64,000 nt of DNA from positions 2,604,001-2,668,000 of the forward strand of contig NC_009792.1 of assembly GCF_000018045.1 (NCBI RefSeq), in the 5' to 3' direction. This DNA comes from Citrobacter koseri ATCC BAA-895. GTDB lineage: Bacteria > Pseudomonadota > Gammaproteobacteria > Enterobacterales > Enterobacteriaceae. Both the position numbers and the translations under genes were made by a program. Below, piece by piece: positions 17,736 to 26,457 of the stretch (positions are counted from its first letter, which is position 1; every line of letters starts with the position of its first letter). The notes beneath the pieces are model-generated. The model saw only the letters and a program-made list of their open reading frames with translations, ran no database searches and was not told the origin of the DNA.

Positions 17736-17741
17736 CCTCGG

Positions 17742-19628
17742 TTACTCCTCAATCACCTGACGGATTTGTTGCAACGAAGCGGGATCGTCAAGCGTGGACA
17801 AATCGCCCGGATCGCGGCCTTCGCAAATCGCCTGGATCGTACGACGCAGCATTTTGCCAGAGCGTGTTTTCGGCAACTGTGAAACAAACCAGACGTGCGC
17901 CGGGCGGCCAAAATTACCGATCTGACTGTCCACCAGCGACATAATCGCCTTCTCTTCCGTTTGCGCCACGTCCCTGTCCTCCAGCGTGTCGCTCTGTTTC
18001 GGGATCACAAACGCTACCGCCACCTGTCCCTTCAGCGTATCTTTCACCCCCACCACCGCCACTTCCGCCACGTTCGGGTAACTGGAAATGCTTTCCTCGA
18101 TCTCGCGCGTGCCCAGACGGTGCCCGGCGACGTTGATCACATCATCGGTGCGCCCGAGGATGAAATAATAGCCGTCCGCGTCGCGAATCCCCCAGTCGAA
18201 AGTGGCGTACACCTGACGTGAGAACAGCGACCAGTAGGTATTCACAAAACGCGCATCGTCCCCCCAGATAGTCTGAACGCAGCCAGGCGGCAGCGGCCCC
18301 TCAATGACCAGCATCCCCTTCTCGTTCACCTCGCAAGGTTCGCCAGTGACCTCGTTGAGCAACTGCACGTTATAGCCGTACATCGGTACGCCGGGGCTGC
18401 CCAGCCGTGAAGGCCGGTCGTCCAGCGCGCGGGCGATCGCCATAATCGGCCAGCCGGACTCGGTCTGCCAGTAGTTGTCGATAACCGGCACATCCAGCGT
18501 CTCCGTCACCCAGGCGGCCGTCGGCTCATCCAGCGGCTCACCAGCCAGATAGAGCACCTCCAGCGAGGAGAGATCGTGATTGCGGATCTGCGCCGTCGGG
18601 AACTTTTTCAACACGCGGATGGCGGTTGGCGCAGAGAACATCCGGCTGACGCGGTATTTCTCTACGATCTTCCACCAGACGCCGCAGTCCGGGTACGTCG
18701 GCAATCCTTCATAAACGATGGTTGCCATTCCTGCCAGCAACGGCGCGTAGACAATATAGGAGTGCCCCACAACCCAACCGATATCCGACGCGCAAAAGAA
18801 CACGCCGCCCGCTTTGCCGCCGAAGATAGTGTCCATCGAGGTTGCCAGCGCCACCGCATAGCCGCCGACGTCGCGCTGTACGCCTTTCGGTTTTCCGGTC
18901 GTGCCGGAGGTATAGAGAATGCAGGAGATCTCATTGGATTCCAGCCAGGCCACCGGCACCCGCGCCCCGAGATGCTGCTGACGCAGCGACGCAAAATCGA
19001 GATCGCGCGCCGGTACTCGCGCCATTTTCGCCAGCCCGCGATCCACCAGCAAAACGTGGCGCGGCTGATGCTGCGCCTGCGCGATGGCATCATCCAGCAG
19101 CTTTTTATACGGCAGAGTCTTACCGCCGCGCGCCCCGGCGTCTGCCGAGACAATCAGCACCGGCTTAGCGTCGTCGATTCGCGCCGCTACGCTGTGCGAG
19201 GCAAAACCGCCGAACACCACCGAATGAATCGCGCCAATCCGCGCGCAGGCCAGCAGCGTAATGTGCGCCTCGGCAATCATCGGCATGTAAACCAGCACCC
19301 GGTCGCCACGCTGCACGCCCAGCGACAACAGCATCGACGCCACCACGTTCACTTCGTCATACAACTGGCTGAAGGTAAACGTGCGCTCCTCTTCCGTTTC
19401 AGAAGAGACGGCAATCAGCGCCAGCGCATCCGGCTGCTTATCCAGCCAGCGGTCGATAGCGTTATGGCACAAATTAGTGGTTCCGCCGCAAAACCAGCGG
19501 GCAAACGGCGGATCGCTGTAATCCAGCGTTTGGGTAAACGGCTGCTGCCAGTCGATACGTCGGGCCTGCTCGGCCCAGAACGACGCCGGCTGCGTAATGG
19601 AATGCTGATAAAACTCGCTAAAAGACAT
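17742..19628 (-). CDS. prpE: PrpE, propionyl-CoA synthetase
   Basis: 628 residues, same as E. coli PrpE. It is an adenylate-forming (acetyl-CoA synthetase family) enzyme that activates propionate with ATP and CoA. The P-loop-like motif YTSGTTGKPKG, the hinge region (YYFILGRTDDVINVAGHR) and the C-terminal Lys in PKTRSGKMLRR, which in this family is regulated by acylation, are intact. It is the last gene of prpBCDE, 33 bases after prpD. Confidence 0.96.
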   Translation of the reverse strand: MSFSEFYQHSITQPASFWAEQARRIDWQQPFTQTLDYSDPPFARWFCGGTTNLCHNAIDRWLDKQPDALALIAVSSETEEERTFTFSQLYDEVNVVASMLLSLGVQRGDRVLVYMPMIAEAHITLLACARIGAIHSVVFGGFASHSVAARIDDAKPVLIVSADAGARGGKTLPYKKLLDDAIAQAQHQPRHVLLVDRGLAKMARVPARDLDFASLRQQHLGARVPVAWLESNEISCILYTSGTTGKPKGVQRDVGGYAVALATSMDTIFGGKAGGVFFCASDIGWVVGHSYIVYAPLLAGMATIVYEGLPTYPDCGVWWKIVEKYRVSRMFSAPTAIRVLKKFPTAQIRNHDLSSLEVLYLAGEPLDEPTAAWVTETLDVPVIDNYWQTESGWPIMAIARALDDRPSRLGSPGVPMYGYNVQLLNEVTGEPCEVNEKGMLVIEGPLPPGCVQTIWGDDARFVNTYWSLFSRQVYATFDWGIRDADGYYFILGRTDDVINVAGHRLGTREIEESISSYPNVAEVAVVGVKDTLKGQVAVAFVIPKQSDTLEDRDVAQTEEKAIMSLVDSQIGNFGRPAHVWFVSQLPKTRSGKMLRRTIQAICEGRDPGDLSTLDDPASLQQIRQVIEE

Positions 19629-19661
19629 GAAGCTCTCCTGTTGAACTTACTGCCTGCTGGC

Positions 19662-21113
19662 TCAGATGACAAATAAGTCGAGGTATTCATTGACCGGCAT
19701 CTGCTCCAGGCGAGTTCTGTCCAGGGAGACATCCAGAATGCGCTGCTGCTGACGAGTCGGGAACTGACGCGCCAGGTTGATTTTGAATTTATCGATAAGC
19801 TTCGGAATGCCGTCGGTACGGCGGCGAGCGTGGCCAATCGGGTACTCCACGACCACCTCGGCAAACTGTGAACCATCGGTAAATTCAAGGGTGATAGCGT
19901 TGGCGATGGCGCGTTTTTCCGGGTCGTGGTAGTCGGCGGTAAACGCCGGGTCTTCAAAGCAGGTTATCTTCTCGCGCAGGGCGTCAATGCGTTTGTCCTG
20001 CGCTACGCCGTCCTCATAATCCGCCGCCGTTAAGCGCCCGAACAGTAGCGGGATCGCCACCATGTACTGAATGCAGTGGTCGCGGTCGGCCGGGTTATTC
20101 AACGGCCCTTTTTTGTCGATGATGCGAATGCAGGCTTCATGGGTGCGAATCGTCACTTTCTCAATATCCGCCGCCGTTTTGCCCGCCGCCTGCATCTGTT
20201 CAAAGAGGGTCATGGCGGCTTCAACCGCCGTCTGCGAGTGGAACTCCGCCGGGAAGGAGATTTTGAACAGCACGTTTTCCATGACGTAAGAACCATACGG
20301 ACGCTGGAAGCGGAACGGCTCGCCGTTGAAAGAGACGTCATAAAAGCCCCAGGTTTTCGCCGTCAGCGCCGACGGATAGCCCATCTCACCGGTTTTTGCC
20401 ATCAGCGCCAGACGCACCGCGCGGGAGGTGGCATCGCCCGCCGCCCAGGACTTACGTGTTCCGGTGTTTGGCGCATGGCGATAGGTACGCAGCGACTGAC
20501 CATCCACCCACGCCAGCGACACCGCGTTGAGGATCTCATCACGCGTCAGCCCCAGCATTTCGGCGACAACTGCTGTCGAAGCCACTTTGACCAGCAGTAC
20601 GTGATCCAGGCCGACGCGGTTGAAGGAATTTTCCAGCGCGATGCAGCCCTGAATCTCATGGGCTTTGATCATCCCGGCCAGCACCTGCTTCATGGTCAGC
20701 GGCGCTTTGCCTGCGGCAACCGCATTACGCGACAGCCAGTCCGCGGTTGCCAGAATCCCGCCGAGGTTATCAGAGGGGTGGCCCCACTCTGCCGCCAGCC
20801 AGGTATCGTTGAAGTCGAGCCAGCGGATCATCGCGCCGATATTAAACGCCGCCTGCACCGGATCGAGCTGAAACTGGGTGCCCGGTACGCGTACGCCGTT
20901 CGGCACGACGGTGCCCGGAACGATCGGCCCCAGCAGTTTTTTACAGGCCGGATATTCCAGCGCTTCCAGACCGCAGCCCAGCGTGTCGAGCAAGCAGTAG
21001 TGGGCGGTGTCCCAGGCCACTTTAGAGGTGATGTCGTAGTTCATGACGTAATCGACGATATCAACGATTTCACGGTCAAATTCCGGGCAAATGTTCATTA
21101 TTTGTGCGGACAT
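19662..21113 (-). CDS. prpD: PrpD, 2-methylcitrate dehydratase
   Basis: 483 residues from the ATG whose product starts MSAQIMNICPEFDREI, as in E. coli PrpD; an ATG three codons upstream is a less likely start. The MmgE/PrpD family enzyme converts 2-methylcitrate to 2-methylaconitate in the methylcitrate cycle. Family landmarks GWLDF-like IRWLDFNDTWLAAEWGHPSDNLGG and NAVSLAWVDGQSLRTYRH are intact. It lies 39 bases after prpC in the operon. Confidence 0.96.
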   Translation of the reverse strand: MSAQIMNICPEFDREIVDIVDYVMNYDITSKVAWDTAHYCLLDTLGCGLEALEYPACKKLLGPIVPGTVVPNGVRVPGTQFQLDPVQAAFNIGAMIRWLDFNDTWLAAEWGHPSDNLGGILATADWLSRNAVAAGKAPLTMKQVLAGMIKAHEIQGCIALENSFNRVGLDHVLLVKVASTAVVAEMLGLTRDEILNAVSLAWVDGQSLRTYRHAPNTGTRKSWAAGDATSRAVRLALMAKTGEMGYPSALTAKTWGFYDVSFNGEPFRFQRPYGSYVMENVLFKISFPAEFHSQTAVEAAMTLFEQMQAAGKTAADIEKVTIRTHEACIRIIDKKGPLNNPADRDHCIQYMVAIPLLFGRLTAADYEDGVAQDKRIDALREKITCFEDPAFTADYHDPEKRAIANAITLEFTDGSQFAEVVVEYPIGHARRRTDGIPKLIDKFKINLARQFPTRQQQRILDVSLDRTRLEQMPVNEYLDLFVI

Positions 21114-21152
21114 AGGGTACATTTCCTGCGTTTTATCGTTAGAGAAATAAAA

Positions 21153-22322
21153 TTATTGGCGCTGATCCAGCGGAATAAATTCGCGATCGTCCGGGCCGGT
21201 ATAATTGGCGGAAGGTCGGATAATTTTGTTGTCCTGACGCTGTTCGATGATGTGCGCCGCCCAGCCGGTGACGCGGGCGATCACAAACAGCGGGGTGAAC
21301 ATTTCGGTGGGGACGCCCATCATGTTGTAGGAGACCGCCGAGAACCAGTCGAGGTTGGGGAACATCTTTTTCGATTCCCACATCACGTTTTCCAGACGGT
21401 CGGCGATGTTGTACATCTTCAGCGAACCACCGGCCTCCGAAAGCTGTTTCGCCACGCGTTTGATCACCTGATGGCGCGGATCGGCAATGGTGTAGACCGG
21501 ATGGCCGAAACCAATGATCACCTCTTTATTTTCAATGCGTTTACGGATATCCGCCTCGGCTTCCTCCGGCGTTTCGTAACGCTGCTGAATTTCCAGCGAT
21601 ACCTCATTCGCCCCGCCGTGCTTCGGGCCGCGCAGCGCGCCAATCGCGCCGATGATGGCAGAGTAGACATCAGAGCCCGTCCCTGCAATCACCCGGCTGG
21701 TGAAAGTGGACGCGTTGAATTCATGCTCGGCATACAGCACCAGCGAGATGTGCATCGCCTTTTCCCAGCTTTGCGACGGCTTCTCGCCGTGCAGCAGATG
21801 CAGGAAATGGCTACCGACGGAGTCGTCGTCAGTTTCCGGCTGAATACGTTCGCCGTTATGGCTGTAGTGATACCAGTAGAGCAGGATGGAACTGAGCGAG
21901 GCCAGCAGTTTGTCGGCGATATCGCGCGCGCCGGAAACGGTATGCCCCTCTTTTTCCGGCAGCGTACAGCCGAGCGCCGACACGCCGGTGCGCATGACGT
22001 CCATCGGGTGCGACGCCGCAGGCAATGCTTCCAGCACGGTGCGTACATTGGCCGGTAATCCACGCAATGCTTTCAGCTTATTTTTATAGGCATGGAGTTC
22101 ATCGCTATTGGGCAATTTGCCGTGAATTAACAGATGCGCGACTTCTTCAAATTCACAATGCTCCGCGAGATCGAGAATATCGTATCCGCGATAGTGTAAG
22201 TCGTTGCCGCTTTTTCCCACGGTACACAACGCGGTATTTCCGGCCGGAACGCCCGATAATGCAACAGATTTCTTGGGCTTAATGACATGGGTGTTGTTTT
22301 GCAGGATCGTCGTATCGCTCAT
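21153..22322 (-). CDS. prpC: PrpC, 2-methylcitrate synthase
   Basis: 389 residues from the ATG at 22322, the E. coli length, with GAGGAC as ribosome site; the open frame extends upstream through REP sequence and that part is not coding. Citrate-synthase fold with the active-site blocks HYSHNGE, GALRGPKHGGANE and GFGHPVYTIADPR. It condenses propionyl-CoA with oxaloacetate. A REP cluster separates it from prpB. Confidence 0.95.
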   Translation of the reverse strand: MSDTTILQNNTHVIKPKKSVALSGVPAGNTALCTVGKSGNDLHYRGYDILDLAEHCEFEEVAHLLIHGKLPNSDELHAYKNKLKALRGLPANVRTVLEALPAASHPMDVMRTGVSALGCTLPEKEGHTVSGARDIADKLLASLSSILLYWYHYSHNGERIQPETDDDSVGSHFLHLLHGEKPSQSWEKAMHISLVLYAEHEFNASTFTSRVIAGTGSDVYSAIIGAIGALRGPKHGGANEVSLEIQQRYETPEEAEADIRKRIENKEVIIGFGHPVYTIADPRHQVIKRVAKQLSEAGGSLKMYNIADRLENVMWESKKMFPNLDWFSAVSYNMMGVPTEMFTPLFVIARVTGWAAHIIEQRQDNKIIRPSANYTGPDDREFIPLDQRQ

Positions 22323-22373
22323 GTTGTCCTCGTCATTGTTATATGTAGGGTATTGAGGGTGTACGTTTCGTCG

Positions 22374-22457
22374 CCGTAGGCCTGATAAGCCGTAGGCCTG
22401 ATAAGGCGCAGCCGCCATCAGGCATTGCCGGATGGCACTTCGTTTATCCGGCCTACA
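22374..22457. repeat. BIME in the prpB-prpC gap, with a 16-base tandem duplication
   Basis: The gap holds a perfect tandem repeat of CCGTAGGCCTGATAAG (22374-22389 and 22390-22405). The second copy pairs with GCCGCCATCAGGC, and a complete REP (TTGCCGGATGGCACTTCG facing TTATCCGGCCTACAG) follows. It could protect the prpB message from 3' exonucleases and so set the PrpB:PrpC ratio. Confidence 0.8.
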
Positions 22458-22460
22458 GCT

Positions 22461-23339
22461 CTACTTCAGGTTCAGCGCATCCAGCTTCTCTTCGTATTGG
22501 TAATAATTGATGCTTTCGTACAGCTCGTTGCGGGTCTGCATAATATCGATAACGTTTTTTTGCGTGCCTTCCTGGCGCAGCACGTTGTAGACACGCTCGG
22601 CAGCGCGATTCATGGCGCGAAATGCCGACAGCGGGTAGAGCGCCATCGCCACGTTAGCGCTGCGCAGTTCGTCGGTGGTAAACAGCGGCGTCGCGCCAAA
22701 CTCCGTGATATTCGCCAGGATCGGCACCGGTACGGCATCGGCGAACTGGCGATACATTGACAGCTCGGTAATCGCTTCCGGGAATAGCATGTCGGCCCCC
22801 GCTTCCACATAAGCCCGCGCGCGATCGATCGCCGCCTCTAATCCTTCCACCGCCAACGCATCGGTACGCGCCATGATCACGAAGTCAGGATCGGTACGCG
22901 CATCCACCGCCGCACGAATCCTGTCCACCATCTCCTCTTTGGACACGATCGCCTTATTCGGGCGATGGCCGCAGCGTTTCGCGCCGATCTGATCTTCGAT
23001 ATGCAGCGCAGCGGCGCCGGCTTTGATCATCGACTTCACCGTGCGCGCCACGTTAAAGGCGGAGGAACCAAAGCCGATGTCGGCATCCACCAGCAGCGGC
23101 AGCGGGCAGACGTCGGTAATACGGCGGATGTCGGTCAACACATCATCCAGCGTGGAGATCCCCAGATCCGGCAGACCCAGCGATCCCGCTGCCACGCCGC
23201 CGCCGGAAAGGTAAATCGCCTGATAGCCTGCGCGCTGGGCCAGCAATGCGTGATTGGCATTGATGGCGCCGACGATCTGTAAGGGGTTTTCTTTGGTGAG
23301 CGCAGCGCGAAACGCCTGGCCCGGAGAGTGTAGAGACAT
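22461..23339 (-). CDS. prpB: PrpB, 2-methylisocitrate lyase
   Basis: 292 residues from the ATG matching the E. coli start (MSLHSPGQAFRAAL). Isocitrate-lyase superfamily TIM barrel with Mg-binding DADIGFG and the catalytic loop motif KRCGH. It splits 2-methylisocitrate to pyruvate and succinate. The tail ends EEKLDALNLK, about four residues shorter than E. coli PrpB and different in its last positions. The downstream REP begins almost at the stop, so the tail may have been changed by the repeat. First gene of the operon. Confidence 0.95.
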   Translation of the reverse strand: MSLHSPGQAFRAALTKENPLQIVGAINANHALLAQRAGYQAIYLSGGGVAAGSLGLPDLGISTLDDVLTDIRRITDVCPLPLLVDADIGFGSSAFNVARTVKSMIKAGAAALHIEDQIGAKRCGHRPNKAIVSKEEMVDRIRAAVDARTDPDFVIMARTDALAVEGLEAAIDRARAYVEAGADMLFPEAITELSMYRQFADAVPVPILANITEFGATPLFTTDELRSANVAMALYPLSAFRAMNRAAERVYNVLRQEGTQKNVIDIMQTRNELYESINYYQYEEKLDALNLK

Positions 23340-23387
23340 ATCCCGTCCTCTTGTTATCAACTTGTTATTTAATGTTGATTCACATAA

Positions 23388-23403
23388 AGCAAAGGGAATG
23401 CCA
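23388..23403 (-). promoter_or_regulatory. Sigma-54 promoter of prpBCDE
   Basis: On the minus strand the sequence is TGGCATTCCCTTTGCT. The -24 GG and -12 GC dinucleotides have the obligatory 10-base spacing (consensus TGGCAC-N5-TTGCA). It lies about 50 bases upstream of the prpB start and faces prpR, which encodes a sigma-54 activator. Confidence 0.85.
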
Positions 23404-23512
23404 GAGCGGTCGCTGAAAAAGAGAGAATTTTGTTTTTTCTTATAATTCAAACAAATAACAAAAAATACAAACTTAACCATACCTTTCATCAGGACAAAAG
23501 CGTGTCAGCTAA

Positions 23513-23560
23513 CGTTTCATGAAACGGTTCGCGCTGTTTCATTGCAACATTTATGAAACA
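23513..23560. promoter_or_regulatory. Two palindromic upstream activator sites, probably for PrpR
   Basis: CGTTTCATGAAACG (23513-23526) is a perfect palindrome. A second one has arms TGTTTCAT (23535-23542) and ATGAAACA (23553-23560). Both share the half-site GTTTCAT. They lie about 110-170 bases upstream of the sigma-54 promoter, the usual enhancer distance, and just ahead of prpR, so they could also serve autoregulation. Assignment to PrpR is by position. Confidence 0.7.
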
Positions 23561-23604
23561 CGACTAAAACAAAATCTCGGTCCCTCAATACAACATCAAC
23601 TGCT

Positions 23605-25191
23605 ATGGCTGACACGCACCTTCCCGCTCGCGATAATCATGACAAGCCGGTGATCTGGACGGTCTCGGTAACGCGTCTGTTCGAGTTGTTTCGCGACATC
23701 AGCCTGGAGTTCGACCATCTGGCGACCATCACCCCCATCCAGCTTGGGTTTGAAAAAGCGGTGAACTATATCCGTAAAAAACTGGCGACCGAGCGCTGTG
23801 ACGCCATTATCGCAGCGGGTTCCAACGGCGCTTATTTAAAAAGCCGCCTCTCCATACCGGTGATCCTGATTAAACCCAGCGGATTCGACGTGCTCCAGGC
23901 GCTGGCGAAAGCCGGCAAACTGACTTCGTCCATTGGCGTTATCACCTACCAGGAGACGATCCCCGCGCTGATCGCCTTTCAAAAAACGTTTAATTTGCGT
24001 CTGGAACAGCGCAGCTACATCACCGAAGAGGATGCCCGTGGGCAAATTAATGAACTGAAAGCCAACGGCATTGAGGCGGTAGTCGGCGCAGGGCTAATTA
24101 CCGATCTGGCGGAAGAAGCCGGGATGACCGGCATTTTTATCTATTCTGCGGCCACCGTGCGTCAGGCGTTTAGCGATGCGCTGGATATGACCCGGCTGAC
24201 GCTGCAACATGGCGGCCAATATGCCTCCGGCAACGGGCTGCGCACCCGCTACGATCTGGGAGATATGCGCGGCCATTCCGCGCAAATGGAGCAGGTTCGC
24301 CATACGATTATGCTGTACGCCCGCTCCAGCGCGGCGGTGTTGATCCAGGGTGAGACCGGCACCGGTAAAGAGCTGGCGGCGCAGGCGATTCACCGCGAGT
24401 TTTTTGCCCGTCGGGGCCAGCGCAGCGGTAAAAAAACGCCTCCGTTTGTGGCCATTAACTGCGGCGCAATTACCGAATCGCTGCTTGAAGCAGAGTTATT
24501 CGGTTATGAAGAGGGGGCATTTACCGGTTCCCGACGCGGCGGACGCGCCGGTCTGTTTGAAATCGCCCACGGCGGGACGCTGTTTCTGGATGAGATCGGG
24601 GAAATGCCCCTGCCCTTACAGACCCGTCTGCTGCGCGTACTGGAAGAGAAAGAGGTGACGCGCGTTGGCGGGCATCAGCCTGTCCCGGTGGATGTACGGG
24701 TTATCAGCGCCACGCACTGCAATCTGGAACAGGCGATAAAGCAGGGGCAATTTCGCACCGATCTGTTTTATCGTCTCAGCATTCTGCGCCTGACGCTTCC
24801 GCCCCTTCGGGAGCGCCCGTCAGATATCGTGCCGCTGGCGGAGGGATTTTTGAAACAGTCCCTGGCGGCATTAGACGCGCCGTTTGGCGAATCGGTGCGC
24901 GAGGGGCTGGCGCAAAGCCAGACCATTCTTCTGCGCTATGCCTGGCCCGGCAATATTCGCGAGCTGCGGAATATGATGGAGCGCCTGGCGCTTTTTTTAA
25001 GCGTCGAGCCGCAGCCCAGTCTGGATAGCCAGTTTTTACAGCAATTTTTACCCGAGCTGGCGACGATTCCCGAAGCGCCATCAGCGCTTACGCCGCAGCA
25101 GGTTCTGGCGCAGTTTAACGGCGATAAAACCGCAGCGGCGCGATATCTGGGTATTAGCCGGACGACATTCTGGCGACGATTAAAAGAGTGA
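23605..25191 (+). CDS. prpR: PrpR, sigma-54-dependent activator of the prp operon
   Basis: 528 residues. The N-terminal PrpR sensor domain (about 1-190) is thought to bind 2-methylcitrate. A central AAA+ domain has Walker A GETGTGKE, the sigma-54 contact loop ELFGYEEGAFTGS and Walker B GGTLFLDEIGEM. A Fis-type helix-turn-helix at the C-terminus ends KTAAARYLGISRTTFWRRLKE. It is divergent from prpB, with the sigma-54 promoter and palindromes between. Confidence 0.96.
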   Translation: MADTHLPARDNHDKPVIWTVSVTRLFELFRDISLEFDHLATITPIQLGFEKAVNYIRKKLATERCDAIIAAGSNGAYLKSRLSIPVILIKPSGFDVLQALAKAGKLTSSIGVITYQETIPALIAFQKTFNLRLEQRSYITEEDARGQINELKANGIEAVVGAGLITDLAEEAGMTGIFIYSAATVRQAFSDALDMTRLTLQHGGQYASGNGLRTRYDLGDMRGHSAQMEQVRHTIMLYARSSAAVLIQGETGTGKELAAQAIHREFFARRGQRSGKKTPPFVAINCGAITESLLEAELFGYEEGAFTGSRRGGRAGLFEIAHGGTLFLDEIGEMPLPLQTRLLRVLEEKEVTRVGGHQPVPVDVRVISATHCNLEQAIKQGQFRTDLFYRLSILRLTLPPLRERPSDIVPLAEGFLKQSLAALDAPFGESVREGLAQSQTILLRYAWPGNIRELRNMMERLALFLSVEPQPSLDSQFLQQFLPELATIPEAPSALTPQQVLAQFNGDKTAAARYLGISRTTFWRRLKE

Positions 25192-25197
25192 AGGTTT

Positions 25198-25342
25198 ATC
25201 GCCGGATGGCGCTAACGCTTATCCGGCCTACGAGCAGAGTGAGAACTTATTGCCGGATGGCGCTGCCGCTTATCCGGCCTACGAGCTACGAGCAGCACTG
25301 AACCGTAGGCCGGATAAGACGTTTACGTCGCCATCCGGCACA
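25198..25342. repeat. BIME with three REP units between convergent prpR and yahO
   Basis: Two REP units in the same orientation (around 25200-25231 and 25250-25281, each GCCGGATGGCGCT...ATCCGGCCTACGAGC) are followed by an inverted unit (25302-25340, CCGTAGGCCGGATAAG facing GTCGCCATCCGGC). Confidence 0.85.
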
Positions 25343-25350
25343 ATGACAGC

Positions 25351-25626
25351 TTATTTTTTCTTGTAGATATCCGCAGTACCATGAATTTTATTATCGGTTT
25401 GCCCGGAGGTCAGTACGACCACATCAGCCCCTTTTTCATCGGCCTTTTTAAGCAGATCCTCTTTTGCCTCCATAGTTGACGTCTCATTGCTGGTATTAAT
25501 GGTGCCTATCTTCGTGTATTGCGACTCCACTTTCTCAAACTCGACCTTTGTCAACAGCTCCGCGGCATAGACGTTGGTTACGACAAACGCTAACGCACCA
25601 ATCAATACTTTATATCCTGTCTTCAT
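25351..25626 (-). CDS. yahO: YahO, small periplasmic DUF1471 (YhcN/BhsA-type) protein
   Basis: 91 residues with a signal peptide (cleavage near ALAFVVTNVYA|A). The mature DUF1471 domain ends GADVVVLTSGQTDNKIHG and then TADIYKKK, almost the E. coli YahO tail. Proteins of this family respond to stress and affect biofilm or surface properties in enterobacteria; the exact role of YahO is not known. Gene order prpR-yahO-yahN is as in E. coli K-12. Confidence 0.93.
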   Translation of the reverse strand: MKTGYKVLIGALAFVVTNVYAAELLTKVEFEKVESQYTKIGTINTSNETSTMEAKEDLLKKADEKGADVVVLTSGQTDNKIHGTADIYKKK

Positions 25627-25824
25627 ATAAAAGCTCCGGTTGTGTTATTACGCTATCATCGCCTTCTCGGAACGGATGCTCTGTTCTGAGTGATTAAATA
25701 ACTAGTTGAGATTAGCGGAAAAATCCAGTCAGCCGGATGTATCATAATTTGTGATCTTTCTCTCACCCCTGCACTTTTACTATAAATAGTATGGCGTTAA
25801 CTATCAGGCTCTGGAAATCTCACT

Positions 25825-26457
25825 ATGGAACCTCTGCACGCGGTTGTCCTGACCGTCAGCCTGTTCGTCTTAACCTTCTTTAACCCCGGCGCAAACCTCT
25901 TTGTGGTGGTACAAACCAGCCTCGCCTCCGGGCGTCGGGCCGGTGTATTAACGGGGCTGGGCGTGGCGCTTGGCGATGCGATTTATTCCGGGCTGGGACT
26001 GTTTGGCATGGCGACCCTGATTACCCAGTGCGAAGAAATTTTCTCGCTGATCAAAATCGTCGGCGGCGCATATTTGTTATGGTTTGCCTGGAACAGCATC
26101 CGCCATCAGGCCACCCCGCAAATGCCGACTCTGCAACAGCCCATTTCCGCTCCCTGGAGCGTGTTCTTCCGCCGGGGACTATTAACCGATCTGTCAAATC
26201 CGCAGACGGTGCTGTTTTTCATCAGTATTTTCTCGGTCACGCTCAGCGCGGAAACCCCGACATGGGCAAGACTGATGGCCTGGGCCGGCATCGTGCTCTC
26301 TTCCGTCATCTGGCGCATCTTCCTGAGCCAGGCCTTTTCCCTACCGGCGGTACGCCGCGCTTACGGGCGGATTCAGCGCATTGCCAGCAGGGTGATTGGC
26401 GCGATCATCGGCGTGTTCGCCCTCAGGCTGATTTACGAAGGCGTGAACCACCGCTAG
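25825..26457 (+). CDS. yahN: YahN, LysE/RhtB-family amino acid exporter
   Basis: 210 residues with about six hydrophobic helices and the family motif FFNPGANLFVVVQTSLASGRRAGVL (N-terminal, residues about 19-43; key residues NPGAN). It is close to E. coli YahN, which has a longer N-terminus. The start chosen aligns with E. coli MDPLHAV. Substrate unknown; homologs export threonine, homoserine or lysine. Its 3' end overlaps by 35 bases the 3' end of the convergent MFS gene. Confidence 0.92.
   Translation: MEPLHAVVLTVSLFVLTFFNPGANLFVVVQTSLASGRRAGVLTGLGVALGDAIYSGLGLFGMATLITQCEEIFSLIKIVGGAYLLWFAWNSIRHQATPQMPTLQQPISAPWSVFFRRGLLTDLSNPQTVLFFISIFSVTLSAETPTWARLMAWAGIVLSSVIWRIFLSQAFSLPAVRRAYGRIQRIASRVIGAIIGVFALRLIYEGVNHR

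Noticed and set aside
18576..19676. 366-codon open frame antisense to prpE
   Set aside because: No domain, no plausible ribosome site, and prpE is full length and conserved on the other strand.
20076..22058. 660-codon open frame on the plus strand opposite prpD and prpC
   Set aside because: It is antisense to two intact, well-matched genes. Its product is rich in His, Arg and Gly without any domain, as expected from codon bias of the other strand.
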